A stretch of 64,000 nucleotides of DNA from Eutrigla gurnardus (Eukaryota > Chordata > Actinopteri > Perciformes > Triglidae): NCBI GenBank assembly GCA_963514095.1, contig OY741275.1, positions 6,001,389 to 6,065,388 of the forward strand, in the 5' to 3' direction. The notes below the pieces were generated by a model. It made no database searches. It was not told where the DNA came from and worked only from the letters and a program-made list of their open reading frames with translations. Every line of letters begins with the position of its first letter. Positions within the stretch are counted from its first letter, which is position 1. A program made the position numbers and the translations under genes. This document shows positions 51,540 through 63,259 of the stretch, in pieces.

Positions 51540-51653
51540 GCGTAGGTGTGTAGACAGGAGTTAAGCCAGACTAATGAGGAAGGAGGCTGAGTTCCTTTAT
51601 GAGATCCTGCTGTGACTGACAGCCTTATTGCCACACACACACACACACACACA
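51504..51653. repeat. GT run and CA run in inverted orientation
   Basis: A GT run at 51504-51539 and a CA run at 51632-51653 are 92 bases apart and could pair as a hairpin. Confidence 0.9.
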
Positions 51654-52696
51654 TACACAAACATTTTTGTAATTTTTCTTTCACCAGTAATTTAAATTCA
51701 ATTGTATACTCATACGGGAATATTGACATTTTCTTTACAGGCCCTTCTCTCACTCAAACATACCTCAAAGTTGATCCAACTGTTTTCGGATTGGCTCCAT
51801 AGCTTCATTTACAGTATGGTTATAAATTGCTGAAGAGCTTCCACACCAGTGAAGGGTATGAAGTTGGATGTTGGAGGGCGGATGCTGAGTTTAAGGAGTG
51901 TGGAAGTAGTTGGACAGAAGAAAAATCTTGAATGAGCACTGTTAAAATTTGCAAATATTGTCCTCTGTGTTAAATGGCCGTTTGAATTGTGGGTGGTGTT
52001 TTATCTTTTTTCTGGTCCGATTCTGTGATTTCACTCTACTTGTTTCTTGTGTTGTGCTCCCTGTGATACATCATGGTCCACAAAGTGTTTTTTTGTCTTT
52101 AATCTTCCCCTTAGATATCTTTTCACAAACTTGCTACCATCTTCCTCATTGACTGCTCAGTGTCTGCTAATGTCACCACTTCACCATCTTGTGAAATAGT
52201 GACATTGACTTGACTAATACATTCCCTGATCCTGTACAATCATCAGTAATCACTGATTGTATGTAAGCCTCATATTTCCAGGTCTTGGTTAAAAGGATTG
52301 CTGAATTGTGGCTGTGCAATAATTCCCTACTGTACTGTAGAGGATCTCTCTCTCAGCAGCTGTAGCTAGCGTTAGCACGCCTGCAGCCAGCGTCTAAACA
52401 ATCTAACTTCACCCCTGTGAAGTGAAGCATCCTATGAAACCAGAATCTTTACAGGAAATATCACAGTATACACAACACCGCAATAACAAAACAGGAAGCC
52501 AAGCAAGTGATTCGTCCGCGTCATCAACAACAGTGTTGCCCTGGTGACTGACTGACAGGCTGCGGGTTGTAGAGTTGGTTCGAGTCGAGAGATAGATGGA
52601 TTTCATTTCATTTGTTTACCTGATTTTATTTCATTGATGTTGAGAAGTTTAGCTTATCTGCAATTAATGAGATGGATCCATCTCGGGCTGCCACCA

Positions 52697-52752
52697 TGGA
52701 CTACTACTGTTAATACTACTACTACTGCTAATACTACTACTACTGTTAATAG
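52697..52752. repeat. ACT/TAC trinucleotide repeat
   Basis: Three blocks of TACTACTAC are separated by TGTTAATAC or TGCTAATAC units, a small compound repeat of about 21-bp period. Confidence 0.85.
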
Positions 52753-53702
52753 TACAAGAGCCTGGTCTTCTCAAGATTTCTGCAAATGGTGTTGCCAAGG
52801 GTGTACATCTCAGGATGAAATCCTGATTGTCACAATGTGGCTAAGTGGATGGTGGTTATTCCCCTCCCTGCTAAGAATGGACATTAACTGGAGTAGAATT
52901 GATTCAAATGGAATGTAGCACAATACATTGATCCATTAATTAATTAAGTCTATTTGGGGCTGTTTGGAGTAGGCTAAAAAAAGTAGCTCAGATGTTTTTT
53001 TTCTTCCCAACCACATACTTCTTTAGCTGTTTTTTGCTGATGCCTGGAAATCCTTCATGGAAAGGTCCTGAAAGGCATCCAGGTCTCTTTTCTATGCATC
53101 TATGGTTCTGCAGGGATCTCTTGGGGACTTCTGAGCTCCTCACCATTAACCTAAAGGTGAGCCCAGATGCTCTGTGAAGTAAAGTCCTTTCAGCCACTTG
53201 TGTCAGCTCACAAGAGCTACTCTACTGTAAAGCACCAGGACTAAATCCTCATTGCTCCTCCTGAATGAAGTTCAACAAATGCTGCGATTTGGGCCCAAAA
53301 ATTCTAAAAGTGTTTTTTCTTTCAGGCAACGGACTCAAAAATGCCACTTTTAGTACTTCATCAATCAAGTATGATAATTTGACGTGAAACAGAGCCATCA
53401 GAAGAGGGCTGGTGACCTGCCAGATGCTGGCAGAGCAGACATATTCCAGATGAATACAAACTATATCAGCATTCATCTAGTTCTGCTTGCTTTCCTCCCA
53501 GGATAGAAGAGTGTCATATGTGAAGCATAGTAATTCATGAAATGACCATTTAAATTTCTACGTTGAAAAAGAAAACCTTTCATTTCTAACAAATGCATCT
53601 TTAACTGGCAAATAACACACTGAAGAAAGTCTGTGTCATTGTGAGTGCTTTAGTGCTGCATGAACACAGCGCAGAAACACAACATCTGCTGCAACATGAC
53701 AC

Positions 53703-54827
53703 TAGGGCTGGGCGATAAAACGATAAAGATACATATCGCGAAATAACTTTTCCTCGATAGAAATATGAGACACGCTCGATACAATTTCGATAGAATTCAT
53801 TCGTCCATGTTTTGACGGACATAACGCCTGGTCCACACTGGACGCGGAAGCGCCGCGGTGCGGTGCGCCGGATGGCTCATGCTGCAGCATTAAAAGATCT
53901 TCAGATTCGGATATTATGTCTACTGGTATTTCATTGCCAACTCTCACCTGCACTAGCGAGCGATCCGCGCACCCCCGTTCAGACCAGACGCGTATTTCTC
54001 CGCGGCGGTCGACAAACGCTTCTGCTCAGCTGTTGTTCATTCAGAGCTATTTTTTCCCATTAAACCCCATAAAATTAATACGCCATGTTTCTGTAACCAA
54101 GAAGTTTGTAAACTTCTTGTATTTATCCGTTCTCTCTCTCTGAGCGAGAGAAAGAGAGCGAGAGAGAGAGGGACACACACACAGACAGAGAGTGTGTATG
54201 ATAGAAGACAGTAGTAGTGCAGATATACAGTTGAAATACACATTTTTTTATCTACTCTTCACATTTATTAAATGTATTGTCTCTTCCTGTTTCCCAGTGC
54301 GAGTTGAGATACACAAATATGATCGCGTTTGTCAATCGCGGTATTTTATTTTGAAAATTGCTTTTATTTTGAAAATTGACCGGATTGTTTCGTGTTTCTC
54401 CGTGTGATTTCCTGCCAGAATTGACGCGTTCACTCGCGGCACGCGCAAAAAATAGAGCAGACGCCGAAACGATCGCTTCACAGCGCGGGAGGGCCGCGCG
54501 TATTCGCGGCGCTCCGCGTCCAGTGTGAACGACACCATAGCTTAACAGGGGCGCCGAATGGAAGCGGGCGCCGAATGGAAGCGGGCTCCGCTACGCGTCT
54601 ATTTGCGGCGCTTCCGCGTCCAGTGTGAACCTGGCGTAAGAATAGCCAATCATAATTAAGTAGTGCTGCACCGAACCAATCATGCTGGAATAGAGCCACG
54701 TCAAGTTAGGTTGACGCACACAGCACACGTAATAGTAATTTTATTTATATATCTTGATATATATCGATATCGACTGATATGAAAAAAAATATCGTATCAG
54801 GATTTTTTCCCATATCGCCCAGCCCTA
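53703..54827. mobile_element. hAT transposon, 1125 bp, intact 8-bp TSD, carrying a nested element
   Basis: Ends TAGGGCTGGGCGATAAAAC and the inverted partner ATATCGCCCAGCCCTA are flanked by identical CATGACAC octamers (53695-53702 and 54828-54835). About 120 bp of hAT sequence remain on the left and 190 bp on the right; the middle is occupied by the Harbinger-like element at 53825-54636. It has no transposase. Confidence 0.9.
53825..54636. mobile_element. Harbinger-like element nested in the hAT, TAA-flanked
   Basis: The 32-bp terminal inverted repeat starts CGCCTGGTCCACACTGGACG on the left; the right end read inward gives CGCCAGGTTCACACTGGACG, and both continue CGGAAGCGCCGC. Two mismatches are seen in 32 positions. 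Flanking TAA trinucleotides (53822-53824 and 54637-54639) fit the 3-bp duplication of PIF/Harbinger elements. A further inverted copy of the end sequence occurs at about 54501-54540, and a short direct repeat GCGCCGAATGGAAGCGG at about 54552-54582, so the inside is itself rearranged. Confidence 0.75.
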
Positions 54828-55082
54828 CATGACACACAGTATTACTATTTCCATCAGGATTGTACTCGGTTGTCTTTGATTGGCTAACAAACAGTAAATT
54901 ACATTATCACCCCAAATTGACTTTACGTAACGGGTGCAAAGAATTAATACTCATGAATTAATTTTGTTTCCAAATGGGAGTAAATCTGTACCAGTCAGTG
55001 ACACGCTGCCCTTCAATGTTATTGCTCAATCACTAGCCTTCATGCTCTGTGGAAATTGACAAGCTTTGTTGCTGACGACAGC

Positions 55083-55290
55083 CTGTTTATAAGAAGTGGA
55101 CGTAGTCAATGAGACGTCACCATTGGTTTATGGACTGCAGTTTTGAAGCTTCCATACTTAACCATAATTTACTAAATGAACATCATGCTGTGTTGAAGAA
55201 GACTTGAAACTAGCAATTCGTCCCCTGATGGACGGTAGAAAGAATGCAGGTTTAAAGCCCTTCACACCCGGACGTTGCCACCTGTCGTCT
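55083..55290. mobile_element. Fragment of the MITE family seen at 29.5 kb
   Basis: The segment TAAGAAGTGGACGTAGTCAA and the following CACCATTGGTTTATGGACTG match the left arm at 29511-29580. It continues with GTTGAAGAAGACTTGAAACT, also present near 29800-29820. The Tc1-like element at 55310 begins directly after it, so the fragment was probably interrupted there. Confidence 0.5.
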
Positions 55291-55309
55291 GGATGTACTT
55301 CCACATGTA

Positions 55310-56732
55310 CAGTTGCAATCGGACATATTCAACCCCCTCACCTCAAAACATGTTATAGTGATGTGAATCAAGGTTTAAACAATCCTCATTAAAAAACAAA
55401 AAATAGAGTTATTTTGAGATCTCTAAATTGACTTTGCTTTGAGTTTAAATGAAAAATGTAACTCTTCTTTACTAAATCTGCAGCTCCATTATTATTCAAT
55501 CCCCAGCTTCAGTAGTTGGTGGAGCATCCTTTAGCCTTTATAACTTCCAATAAGCGCTTTCAGTAAATGCTGACAAGCTTCTTACTCCTCTCCTTTGTCC
55601 ATTCTCCACACTCATTGATGTTTGACGGCTTCCTTGCTGCAGCTGCATTCTTTTAAAGATTTTCAGTAGGATTCAAATGTGGTGACTGAGAAGGCCACTC
55701 CAGCACATTCGTGGATTTATTTCTTAACCTAGCCTTGGCTGACTCTGAGGTGTGCTTGGGATCATTTTCTTTCTGGAAAGTCCAATAATCACAGAGGTTA
55801 AATTTGTCAACAGAGGGCATCAGCTTGCTCTTTAAAATGGCCTGTTATTTCTGAGAATCCATGATGCCAGGTACACAGTCAAGATTTCCAGAAAAACTTC
55901 CCCACATCATCGATGTCCACCTCCATTCTCGACCGTGGGGATGGTATTCTTCTGGTGATAGGCCGACACTTACCTCTGGTCCATGTGTCCAAACAGTTCC
56001 AGTTTAGTTTAATCAGTCCAGAGAACTGTCCCCAGAAGTCTGCAGTCCTATCCAAATAGCTCCTGGCGTATTCTAGTCCATCTTTGATGTTCCTCCTGGT
56101 CCAGAGTGGAGTGCGTCATGGAGTCGGGCAAGTCCTTGTTTATCCAGTGCTCGTCTTACAGTTGCCACTGATGCACTTGCCCCAGCCTTTGTCAGGTCAT
56201 CCTGTAGGCATTTTACACTAACACCGGGGTTTTCTTGACTAAGATGCTACCAGCTATTCTGTGTTTTCTCCCACGGCCAGGCAGGTATGCAGCTGTGCCA
56301 TACGTTATAAACGTCCTCATCATGCTCCCAATGGTGTCTCTTGGGACGATCTTTTTTTGGGGGGGGAGGGGGGGAGGGTCGTCTTATATCCAATGCCCTT
56401 TAGGTGCAATTAAATAGTTTCCTCTCAGCTAAGTCTTACCCCTGATTGCAACTCACCTTGAACACTTCATGGGTGGGGTTTATATATGCATCAAAGCTGC
56501 AGCAAATTAAGCATTATTATAGAGTTCCCAAAGACTTAATTATGTTTTAACTCCACTTGAACTTTAAGTGACAAAATACACCATTACACACGAATACTAC
56601 ATCATACATCTGTGATGATTTTATGCAAAACTCAACTGATAGTCATCCAAAGCAAAATCGAGCTCTTTGGAAAAAAATACGTTGATAAGTCCGTACAATC
56701 TTTGGGGGGTTGAATATTTCCGTTTGCGACTG
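55310..56732 (-). mobile_element. Tc1-like transposon, 1423 bp, with TIRs and TA target sites
   Basis: The left end CAGTTGCAATCGGACATATT and the right end (complement CAGTCGCAAACGGAAATATT) are inverted repeats that both continue CAACCCCC. Each is flanked by TA (55308-55309 and 56733-56734), the Tc1/mariner target. The minus strand contains a decayed transposase with LEWPSQSPHLNPTENL near 55.67 kb, the terminal DDE-domain motif, followed by a stop. Frameshifts and a G-rich run (56357-56377) break the rest. The element is at full length but inactive. Confidence 0.87.
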
Positions 56733-58037
56733 TATAATGACAAACATCAGTGATGCCTCCAACGTTTTTTGTTTGCGTTCTCTCTGTGACAGAAGATGAA
56801 TAATTCATTGCTCCTTTTGTATTTTTCCCCGTCTTTGCATATCTCTATATTTGACCTACGGGCATGTTAATCACACATGGAAAAGAATCTGTTTAGATGA
56901 GACACAAAGCATCAGCATCAGATGTTGAATATGAAGACATAAAGCTGAAGGGATGGTAACATGGAGAGGATGAGGACTATTTCAGTTTCTGTCCATGATT
57001 GCTCCCCGAACTAGTGTATTGAGATCATAATGCCACAAGAAGTGGACGTGCTGAGAAGTATCTAAGTACTGGACAAAGACTGTACTTAGTGTACTTAGTT
57101 CTGTTACCTTGTATTTGTTCTGCACAACATCACACATGAGGGGCATATTTTAGTTTGTACTCAACCACACTTATTTAAAATGGATTTACTCTAGAGGTTA
57201 CTAATACAAAATATGATCAATATGTTGAATTATTATAGATAATGCTACAAAGCTGTATAGAAGGAATTAAAACAAGACCCACCTTTACCAACTGCAACAA
57301 CGTGATGCATATATTTATCTATTAATCTATTAATTCATATAATTCAATTGTTTGAGACATTTTTAAATTAAACTACTTTGTACTTAAAGTATATTTTCAT
57401 TCAGATTTTTTGGTACTTACGTAATGTTTTACTGGAGGAGTTTTAGTCTTATCGTAATCAAGGAGTTTTACCACCCATGTACTTAATTTCTTCAGTTTAA
57501 AGTAACTCTGAAACGTGTGTATGTCGTTCATTAAACCAAATTCACATAAAATCAAAAAATAGATTTAGTACCATAAAGCAGATTGATGTTATGAATAATA
57601 TTTTATATATTGGAGAATTGCCCCCTGAAATAGACCAAAGTGTCATTAAAAAATAAGAGCAAGTTGGCTCCAAACTACCTCTGGAGAAACAAGTTATTGT
57701 CATAGTCGGACCAGAATGAGAGCTGGCGGCGTCCCATCCTCTCTATGTGGCGTCCTGTAAATTAGGACAGCCATGAAAGCTGTGTAAACTTTCAAAAGGA
57801 CGATTGGGGACATTGAAATGTGAGCACATCAGGGAAACGGTAAACAAAAACCAGCGTGCTGCCAAAATCTTGTGTGTAGAGAAAACAAACCATCCAGGGT
57901 TTCCATAGATGCCTTTGATGCCATGCGTTGCTCTCTGCCAATGACTTTCAGGCAAAGTCGAAGCATGAATTATTCCCTTTAGCTTTCTTATGTATCCGTC
58001 CCTCACTGTTTGTCCTCATTCCCCCCTCTCTCTCCAG

Positions 58038-58153
58038 ACCACACCTCAGTTGGAGGACTTGGGGACAGTTTTTACGAGTACTTGCTGAAGGCATGGCTCA
58101 TGTCAGACAAGACCGACACAGAAGCCCGCAAGACCTATGATGACGCCATCGAG
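58038..58153 (+). CDS. man1a2: man1a2 exon with catalytic aspartate (GLGDSFYEY)
   Basis: The exon encodes HHTSVGGLGDSFYEYLLKAW, then LMSDKTDTEARKTYDDAIE. The aspartate of GDSFYEY (58064-58066) corresponds to the second catalytic acid described for GH47 (Asp463 in human ER mannosidase I), and the glutamate in YEY is also a conserved active-site residue. The acceptor is a strong ctctctccag and the donor gtaaag. Length is 116 nt. It starts at the second base of a codon and ends on a codon boundary. Confidence 0.95.
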
Positions 58154-58709
58154 GTAAAGTGCCACCACAACCTATTTGCATACGTTGCACACTTAGGACC
58201 ACAGCTCCCGACCAAAGAGACAACCGTTTAACACACTGTGCATCATCTGAAGAAAACCAATTCATTTTTATGTTTAAAAACATCTTCCTTTGCACCATCG
58301 GTAAACTAATGGCCTCCTTTGTGGCTGTCGACTCTTGCATTGTAAAAACACACTACTTAAAAACACTGCTTCAGAGGGAGATAAACCATCACAGCAAAGA
58401 CAAACGCATCATTTGATTACATTTCACTCTGCTTCCTGTCAAATCTGCCGACATCCACAGGAAGAAACCAAATGTCCTGGGCGGGGTGTGCTTTTGTTGT
58501 GTTTTTTGTAAATGCTGTCAGAGTAGCAGGAAGCAGAGGTTAGTGGTCTGTCAGCCATTAAGCGTGAGCTGAACAGATGTTAGAGAGCGAAGGGTGAGGG
58601 ATGTGGCTGGGTTTTAAATTCTGCACTCGCAACTTTCTGTTCTGTTTTCTTGTGTTTGACCCTCATACACATGCACTCAATGTCAACGCCCCATTCACAT
58701 AACTTACAC

Positions 58710-58752
<43 letters not shown>

Positions 58753-58958
58753 ACTCACTTAATATTCCATTCGTAACCTTCAACCACATTCATGCTATTC
58801 TGACCTTATCCACACATAAATTCCACACACATCCAAATGTACTGTTTCAATCACCACCTGCATACAAATACACTCCCACACACACTGATGTATATATTTG
58901 TATCCTCTATCCAGATTCTGAAGCTCATACATTCTTATTATCACATTTCTCCCTCCAG
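58154..58958 (+). other. man1a2: man1a2 intron, 805 bp
   Basis: The intron has a CA microsatellite at 58719-58747 within a wider C/A-rich stretch (58660-58890). Open reading through the acceptor into the next exon is incidental. No gene was seen. Confidence 0.85.
58719..58747. repeat. CA microsatellite upstream of the 58959 exon
   Basis: The CA run is 29 bases long and lies about 210 bases before the acceptor of the 58959 exon. Confidence 0.95.
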
Positions 58959-59178
58959 GCCATCGAGCGCCACCTGATACGCAAATCCAACGGCGGTCTG
59001 ACGTTCATTGGTGAGTGGAAGAACGGCCACCTGGAGAGGAAGATGGGCCACTTGGCCTGCTTTGCCGGCGGCATGTTTGCGTTGGGCGCTGACGGCTCGC
59101 CCGACGACAAGGCGGGACACTACCTGCAGCTGGGAGCTGAGATCGCACACACCTGCCACGAGTCGTACGACAGGACGG
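58959..59178 (+). CDS. man1a2: man1a2 largest exon in window, carries the conserved cysteine pair
   Basis: This 220-nt exon encodes 73 residues from AIERHLIRKSNGGLTFIGEW through KNGHLERKMGHLACFAGGMF to a HESYDRT end. The cysteines at 59058-59060 (HLACF) and 59154-59156 (TCHES) are the pair that forms the structural disulfide in this family. The acceptor is ttctccctccag. The donor gtgagg at 59179 follows the first base of a valine codon that is completed at 60485. Translation beyond the donor stays open for a few codons only. No frame break is seen. Confidence 0.95.
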
Positions 59179-59994
59179 GTGAGGAGGGACACACACATTT
59201 ACTTTTACTATGAATTAAACCTCTGTCATAGCGCACTAAAGATTTGTCTGTTCAATCGAATATTCTAAATACCTATTTATAGTAAAAACCTGAAGGGGAT
59301 AATACTTTACATTTTATGACAGTGGTGTTTCGTGAGTTATCATCGTCCTTATTCTGTATTATACTCAAATACACGCATATGACATCAAATCAACAAGTGC
59401 TTCAATGTCAAAGTACGGAAGCCTGAGGGGAAAAAGAGGAAGAAAAATAATTCTAGTCATCCATTTTCTAAGTCTGATCGAAATAGTCTTTTCTCCTGAT
59501 TTTGACTCAAGAATGGGTGAAAGAATGTTTCATCGGGTGATTTTTCTTTCTTTCGTCTGTGAATCAGGGGAGTTTCTTTCTTGGGAATTGTTTGTTGTAA
59601 TCTTAAGAGAAGAGGCTGAAGTACACGTCTACACCCTGAGGGCTAATAGTATTCAGCGCTGATTAAATTTTGTTTTTAGTCAAAGTAAAGACATAACATG
59701 TTATCTTGCTAACACAGAAGTTTTAGTTATATTTAAAACATGCAGCAGTGGTGCACTGGAGCCTCTTGTAGCGGTATTTAAACAACAAACAAACAACCAC
59801 ACAAAAAATGTCACTTTCCAAAACTTGAATACACTTCACCCTGAAAGAAAAGTGACTTTAAATTCTGTCTTAGAAATGATATGTTTTTAGAGACTGTAGG
59901 TCGTTTGGTTACATTCTTTTAGAGGATATTACATTTGCAGTTACTGCAAGCATTATCATCCATTATCATCCATTCACAGGAGACCTTTCAAAAT

Positions 59995-60131
<137 letters not shown>

Positions 60132-60250
60132 ACTTAATTAGTAGAAAAACGGTGGTTGTAAAAATAGAAAATGCAGTAAATTAAAGTAATTGGGTCTGAG
60201 TTTTTAGTGCTTCATCACTGACAAACACTAATTCACATCAGCAAAAGGTA

Positions 60251-60484
60251 ATGTTTATCTCCTCTCCTGTTTTTCCATCTTTCCCTTCTTCTATTCACTC
60301 CTCCCCTCGCTTCCTTTTTGATTCTTCATATTTGTCTTTTTTCTATTCTCCGTTCTCCTTCTATCCCTCTTTTTGTCTTTTGCCTCCCTTCTTTTATCTT
60401 CTTGTCACCCTCCATTTACCTTTCCTTTCCTATCCTTACCTCACCTCCTCTCCTCTTTATCTCTCCTCCTCTTCATCCCTCAAG
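60251..60484 (+). promoter_or_regulatory. man1a2: Extended polypyrimidine tract before the 60485 exon
   Basis: Almost all bases are C or T for about 230 nt up to the acceptor ccctcaag. It far exceeds the 15-40 nt usually sufficient for U2AF binding. It may compensate for the atypical A at position -3, or may simply be a low-complexity tract. Confidence 0.6.
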
Positions 60485-60657
60485 TGTTGAAGCTCGGCCC
60501 GGAGGCCTTTAAGTTCGACAGCGGTCTGGAGGCGGTGGCCGTGCGGCAGAATGAGAAGTACTACATCCTGCGGCCAGAGGTCATCGAGACCTACTGGTAC
60601 ATGTGGAGGTTCACCCACGATCCCAAATATCGGCAGTGGGGCTGGGAGGCGGCACAG
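60485..60657 (+). CDS. man1a2: man1a2 exon with catalytic-base glutamate (LRPEVIET)
   Basis: The exon completes a valine codon and encodes LKLGPEAFKFDSGLEAVAVR, QNEKYYILRPEVIETYWYMW, then RFTHDPKYRQWGWEAAQ. The glutamate of LRPEVIET (60577-60579) corresponds to Glu599 of human ER mannosidase I, usually taken as the catalytic base. YILRPEVIETYWY with tryptophan favours MAN1A2 over MAN1A1. The acceptor is unusual in having an A before AG (ccctcaag), but it follows an almost pure pyrimidine tract of more than 200 nt. The donor is gtaaat. Length is 173 nt. Confidence 0.95.
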
Positions 60658-61833
60658 GTAAATACCAGACATGTTCAAACTACCTAAAAGGGCTTCATGC
60701 TGTCATTTGAACGGTAGTAAATCCCATGTACATTCTGTAATGCTTTGTACTGCCGGAGACGTCTGTTGGATGTTAGAATACCTTGTTCTCCCAAACAACA
60801 AGCAGCTCAATCTTTTGGATTTGCTGGCTTTGTTTAGTAAAGGACAGCCGTGAATCTTCACATCTTGGTTTACACACAGAGCATCACAGGACAGAGAGCG
60901 CAAAATCCAGTGGGATTTATGGGAAATGTAGTCCAATAATGATGTATGTATGTATATATATCAGTATATCATATATACAGCTACGGTTTTTTCCCATGTG
61001 TCTATGACAACCAGTGGCAGGACGTTGTTTTAAGCTTTTCTTTAGCTCTATGTATTATCTACACCGTGACACTGTGCATGAACCTGCAGGTGAATGTCAG
61101 AGCTCGAGTCTTTCAGGTTTTATTTGTTATTTATTCTTCCTTTTGTGTTTAAATATGAAACGCTTAATGAAAGTAGAACAGAAATATATGCCGTCTCATC
61201 CTTTCCCCTCCGCTGCTGAAAGAGGTTTAAAGGGCTTGTCTTCTATACACCACTCAATGTGTCTCCGTCTGAATCTCGTTTAAATCCACTCTTTTCAGAC
61301 TCACATTTTATGCTCTTTCTCCTGCCAATCTTCTTGTCACCTACTTCTCCTCCATTTTGAAGCAGTGACACTACGTCTTTGTCCTCTGAGTGGGAGTCGG
61401 TGCATACGTTCTCCTCGGGGAAGCAAATACATTTGCAAAGCGTGTTTATGAAGTATGAGTGACACTGAAGAGACACTGAAGAGAGCCCGTGATGAGGGGC
61501 TCATCTTTGCCTCTCTTGCATTATGTAAGATGCATATAAACACTAATGCAGCTGACGGAGCCTATACGTTGTTCTGATCTTACTTAATTTAAAACAAAAA
61601 GCTTTGGTTTACATGTGCAAAATCGTCTTTTAAAAGTGTGCATTAAAACAACATCCAGTAAGGACACATAGAAACCTAGAAAAACACAACACAGAAAAGA
61701 AGCTGCATTGGAAGGAGCACCAGCTAGTCGTTGTGGAGGACGCAATCAAAGTGAAATAAATAAAATGCTGCGTGCTGACGTAGCAAACTGGCTTCAGGAA
61801 GTGGCTTTCTGTCGTCGTTAATATACAGAGATC

Positions 61834-62016
61834 ATGTATGGCGACATGTACGTTTTGAAGACGTGGTACGTGCTCGGCCCGCCACCGGAGGATTTAACGA
61901 GCTCAGAACGTTGGTCCAAAGAAGAGAGAAAGCCGGTCGATGCTCGGGTGAGGCCAACGTTTTTCTATCACATCAGAAAATATGACGACAGACATTTGAA
62001 GCTTAATTCAATATAA
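61834..62016 (+). repeat. Unclassified segment homologous to 4981-5150
   Basis: The stretch TTTTGAAGACGTGGTACGTG, then GCCACCGGAGGATTTAACGA, matches TTTTGAAGATGTGTTACGTG and GCCACCGGAGAATTTAACAA at 4983-5030, with no indel over about 110 bases. Both copies are open in the same frame (VLKTWYVLGPPPEDLTSS here). I do not recognise the peptide. It is probably the inner part of a dispersed repeat. Confidence 0.55.
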
Positions 62017-62929
62017 CCCCAACGGAGGCATTGAAGGTAAAAACACATTGGGTACAGCCTGAGAATCAACACACGCCCCTTCACTGTGCAGCGTGATGCT
62101 CAATCCTCCAAAATAAAAATATCAGCACCCCACTTCCATTATTTAACGATGTGTAAATCTTCTGCTGTTAGAAAGGAAAAAAGGATAGATTACTGCTCGG
62201 TAGACGATCAGTATCTAAGGTAGTTTATGTTACAGTAGATGTTAAATGGGGTTGTTGCTTGTCCTCATTTGCTGTCACTGCAGCATTTGTTGTCATAGTA
62301 ACACAGAGGTGTCAGACCTTTTCTGACTAGCAACACTGGAAGCAACAGCTCAGTAACTTGCTATTATTTACTGGATTTGGTGTGCTGATACCTGACTGGC
62401 TGTCTGTCCTCCATGTTTGTTGCTTTTGTTCGGGTTAGTCCAAACATCGACGTGTTGGAAGCATGGGAGATAAACCCTCGAAGGCCAAGATAAAGGACAG
62501 AGTGGGGTTTTACATTTGCACAAGTGGCTTAAATCTGTCCTCAAACGATTGGACACCATTTGACCTTTTGTCCCAGAGATTGGCCTGAATGCAGCTTCAG
62601 AAGCATCTTTCATTCTGTCCATTCATTGGAAATCTGCAGACGAAGTCACGAAGGCCACGGGCTCTGCCTCGCTAAAAGAATTTACCCAGCGGCACCGTCT
62701 CAGATGCAGCTTGGCATGAATCGGAGCGTTCCCCCGTCATGAAGCTGCTCCGTGTCGAGGAGGGACGGAACAATTTAGAGAATAAAAATGTAAATGCAGG
62801 GGAGGCGTTTGTGCTAATCTGCTTTTACCCTACAGCTGCTGTTTCCTGTATGGGTCTCCCCAGGACTCGCTCTAATCTGTCACAAGCAAAGAAATTAATT
62901 ATAGCATGCTTTGTAAGCTTATTAAAATT

Positions 62930-63143
62930 GTGCTCTCCACCCTCCCACACCTTTTCTCTTTGCCCTTTTACTTCTTCTCTTGTCATTCCTTTTTTTCTGT
63001 CTTCCAATTTGTATTTCTGTCCATTTCTGTCCCATCAAACCTTTCCTCTTTGTCTTCCCTTTGTCTTCTATTTGCTATCTTCTCTCCTCTCCTCCTCCCT
63101 CTTCCTTCCCTTCCCTCCTTCCTCCCCTCCTTGTCTCCTCCAG
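62930..63143 (+). promoter_or_regulatory. man1a2: Extended polypyrimidine tract before the 63144 exon
   Basis: About 200 nt of C/T-dominated sequence, with cttccttcc and ctcctcc repeats, run into the acceptor tctcctccag. Confidence 0.6.
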
Positions 63144-63259
63144 GCCATAGATAAGTACTGCAGGGTGAGTGGAGGTTTCTCGGGGGTGAAGGACGTCTAC
63201 TCTTCCAACCCGACCTACGACGACGTGCAGCAGAGCTTCTTCCTGGCTGAGACACTCAA
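63144..63259 (+). CDS. man1a2: man1a2 exon, C-terminal catalytic region (SFFLAETLK)
   Basis: The exon encodes AIDKYCRVSGGFSGVKDVYS, then SNPTYDDVQQSFFLAETL and two bases of the next codon. QQSFFLAETLKYL is the conserved GH47 segment close to the end of the catalytic domain. The acceptor is tctcctccag after a roughly 200-nt pyrimidine tract and the donor is gtaagc at 63260. Length is 116 nt. The remaining C-terminal exon(s), with the Ca2+-binding threonine, lie past position 64000. Confidence 0.94.

Larger units (their letters stand above)
42584..58037 (+). other. man1a2: man1a2 intron, 15.5 kb, transposon-rich
   Basis: The intron holds a 491-bp hAT (43927-44417), a GT microsatellite (45065-45129), a 4.5-kb hAT with transposase remnant (45501-50025), GT and CA repeats (51504-51653), a hAT with nested Harbinger-like element (53703-54827), a MITE fragment (about 55083-55290) and a Tc1-like element (55310-56732). 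In 50034-53694 and 56735-58037 I see no gene and no element that can be delimited. Confidence 0.85.
60658..63143 (+). other. man1a2: man1a2 intron, 2.5 kb
   Basis: The intron contains an unclassified segment (about 61834-62016) that resembles 4981-5150, and ends in a pyrimidine-rich tract (about 62930-63143). No other gene was recognised. Confidence 0.8.

Noticed and set aside
58650..59213. 187-residue continuous frame as a possible separate gene
   Set aside because: Its first two thirds are intron with a CA repeat; only 58959-59178 is real coding sequence, fixed by the acceptor ag at 58958 and the donor at 59179.
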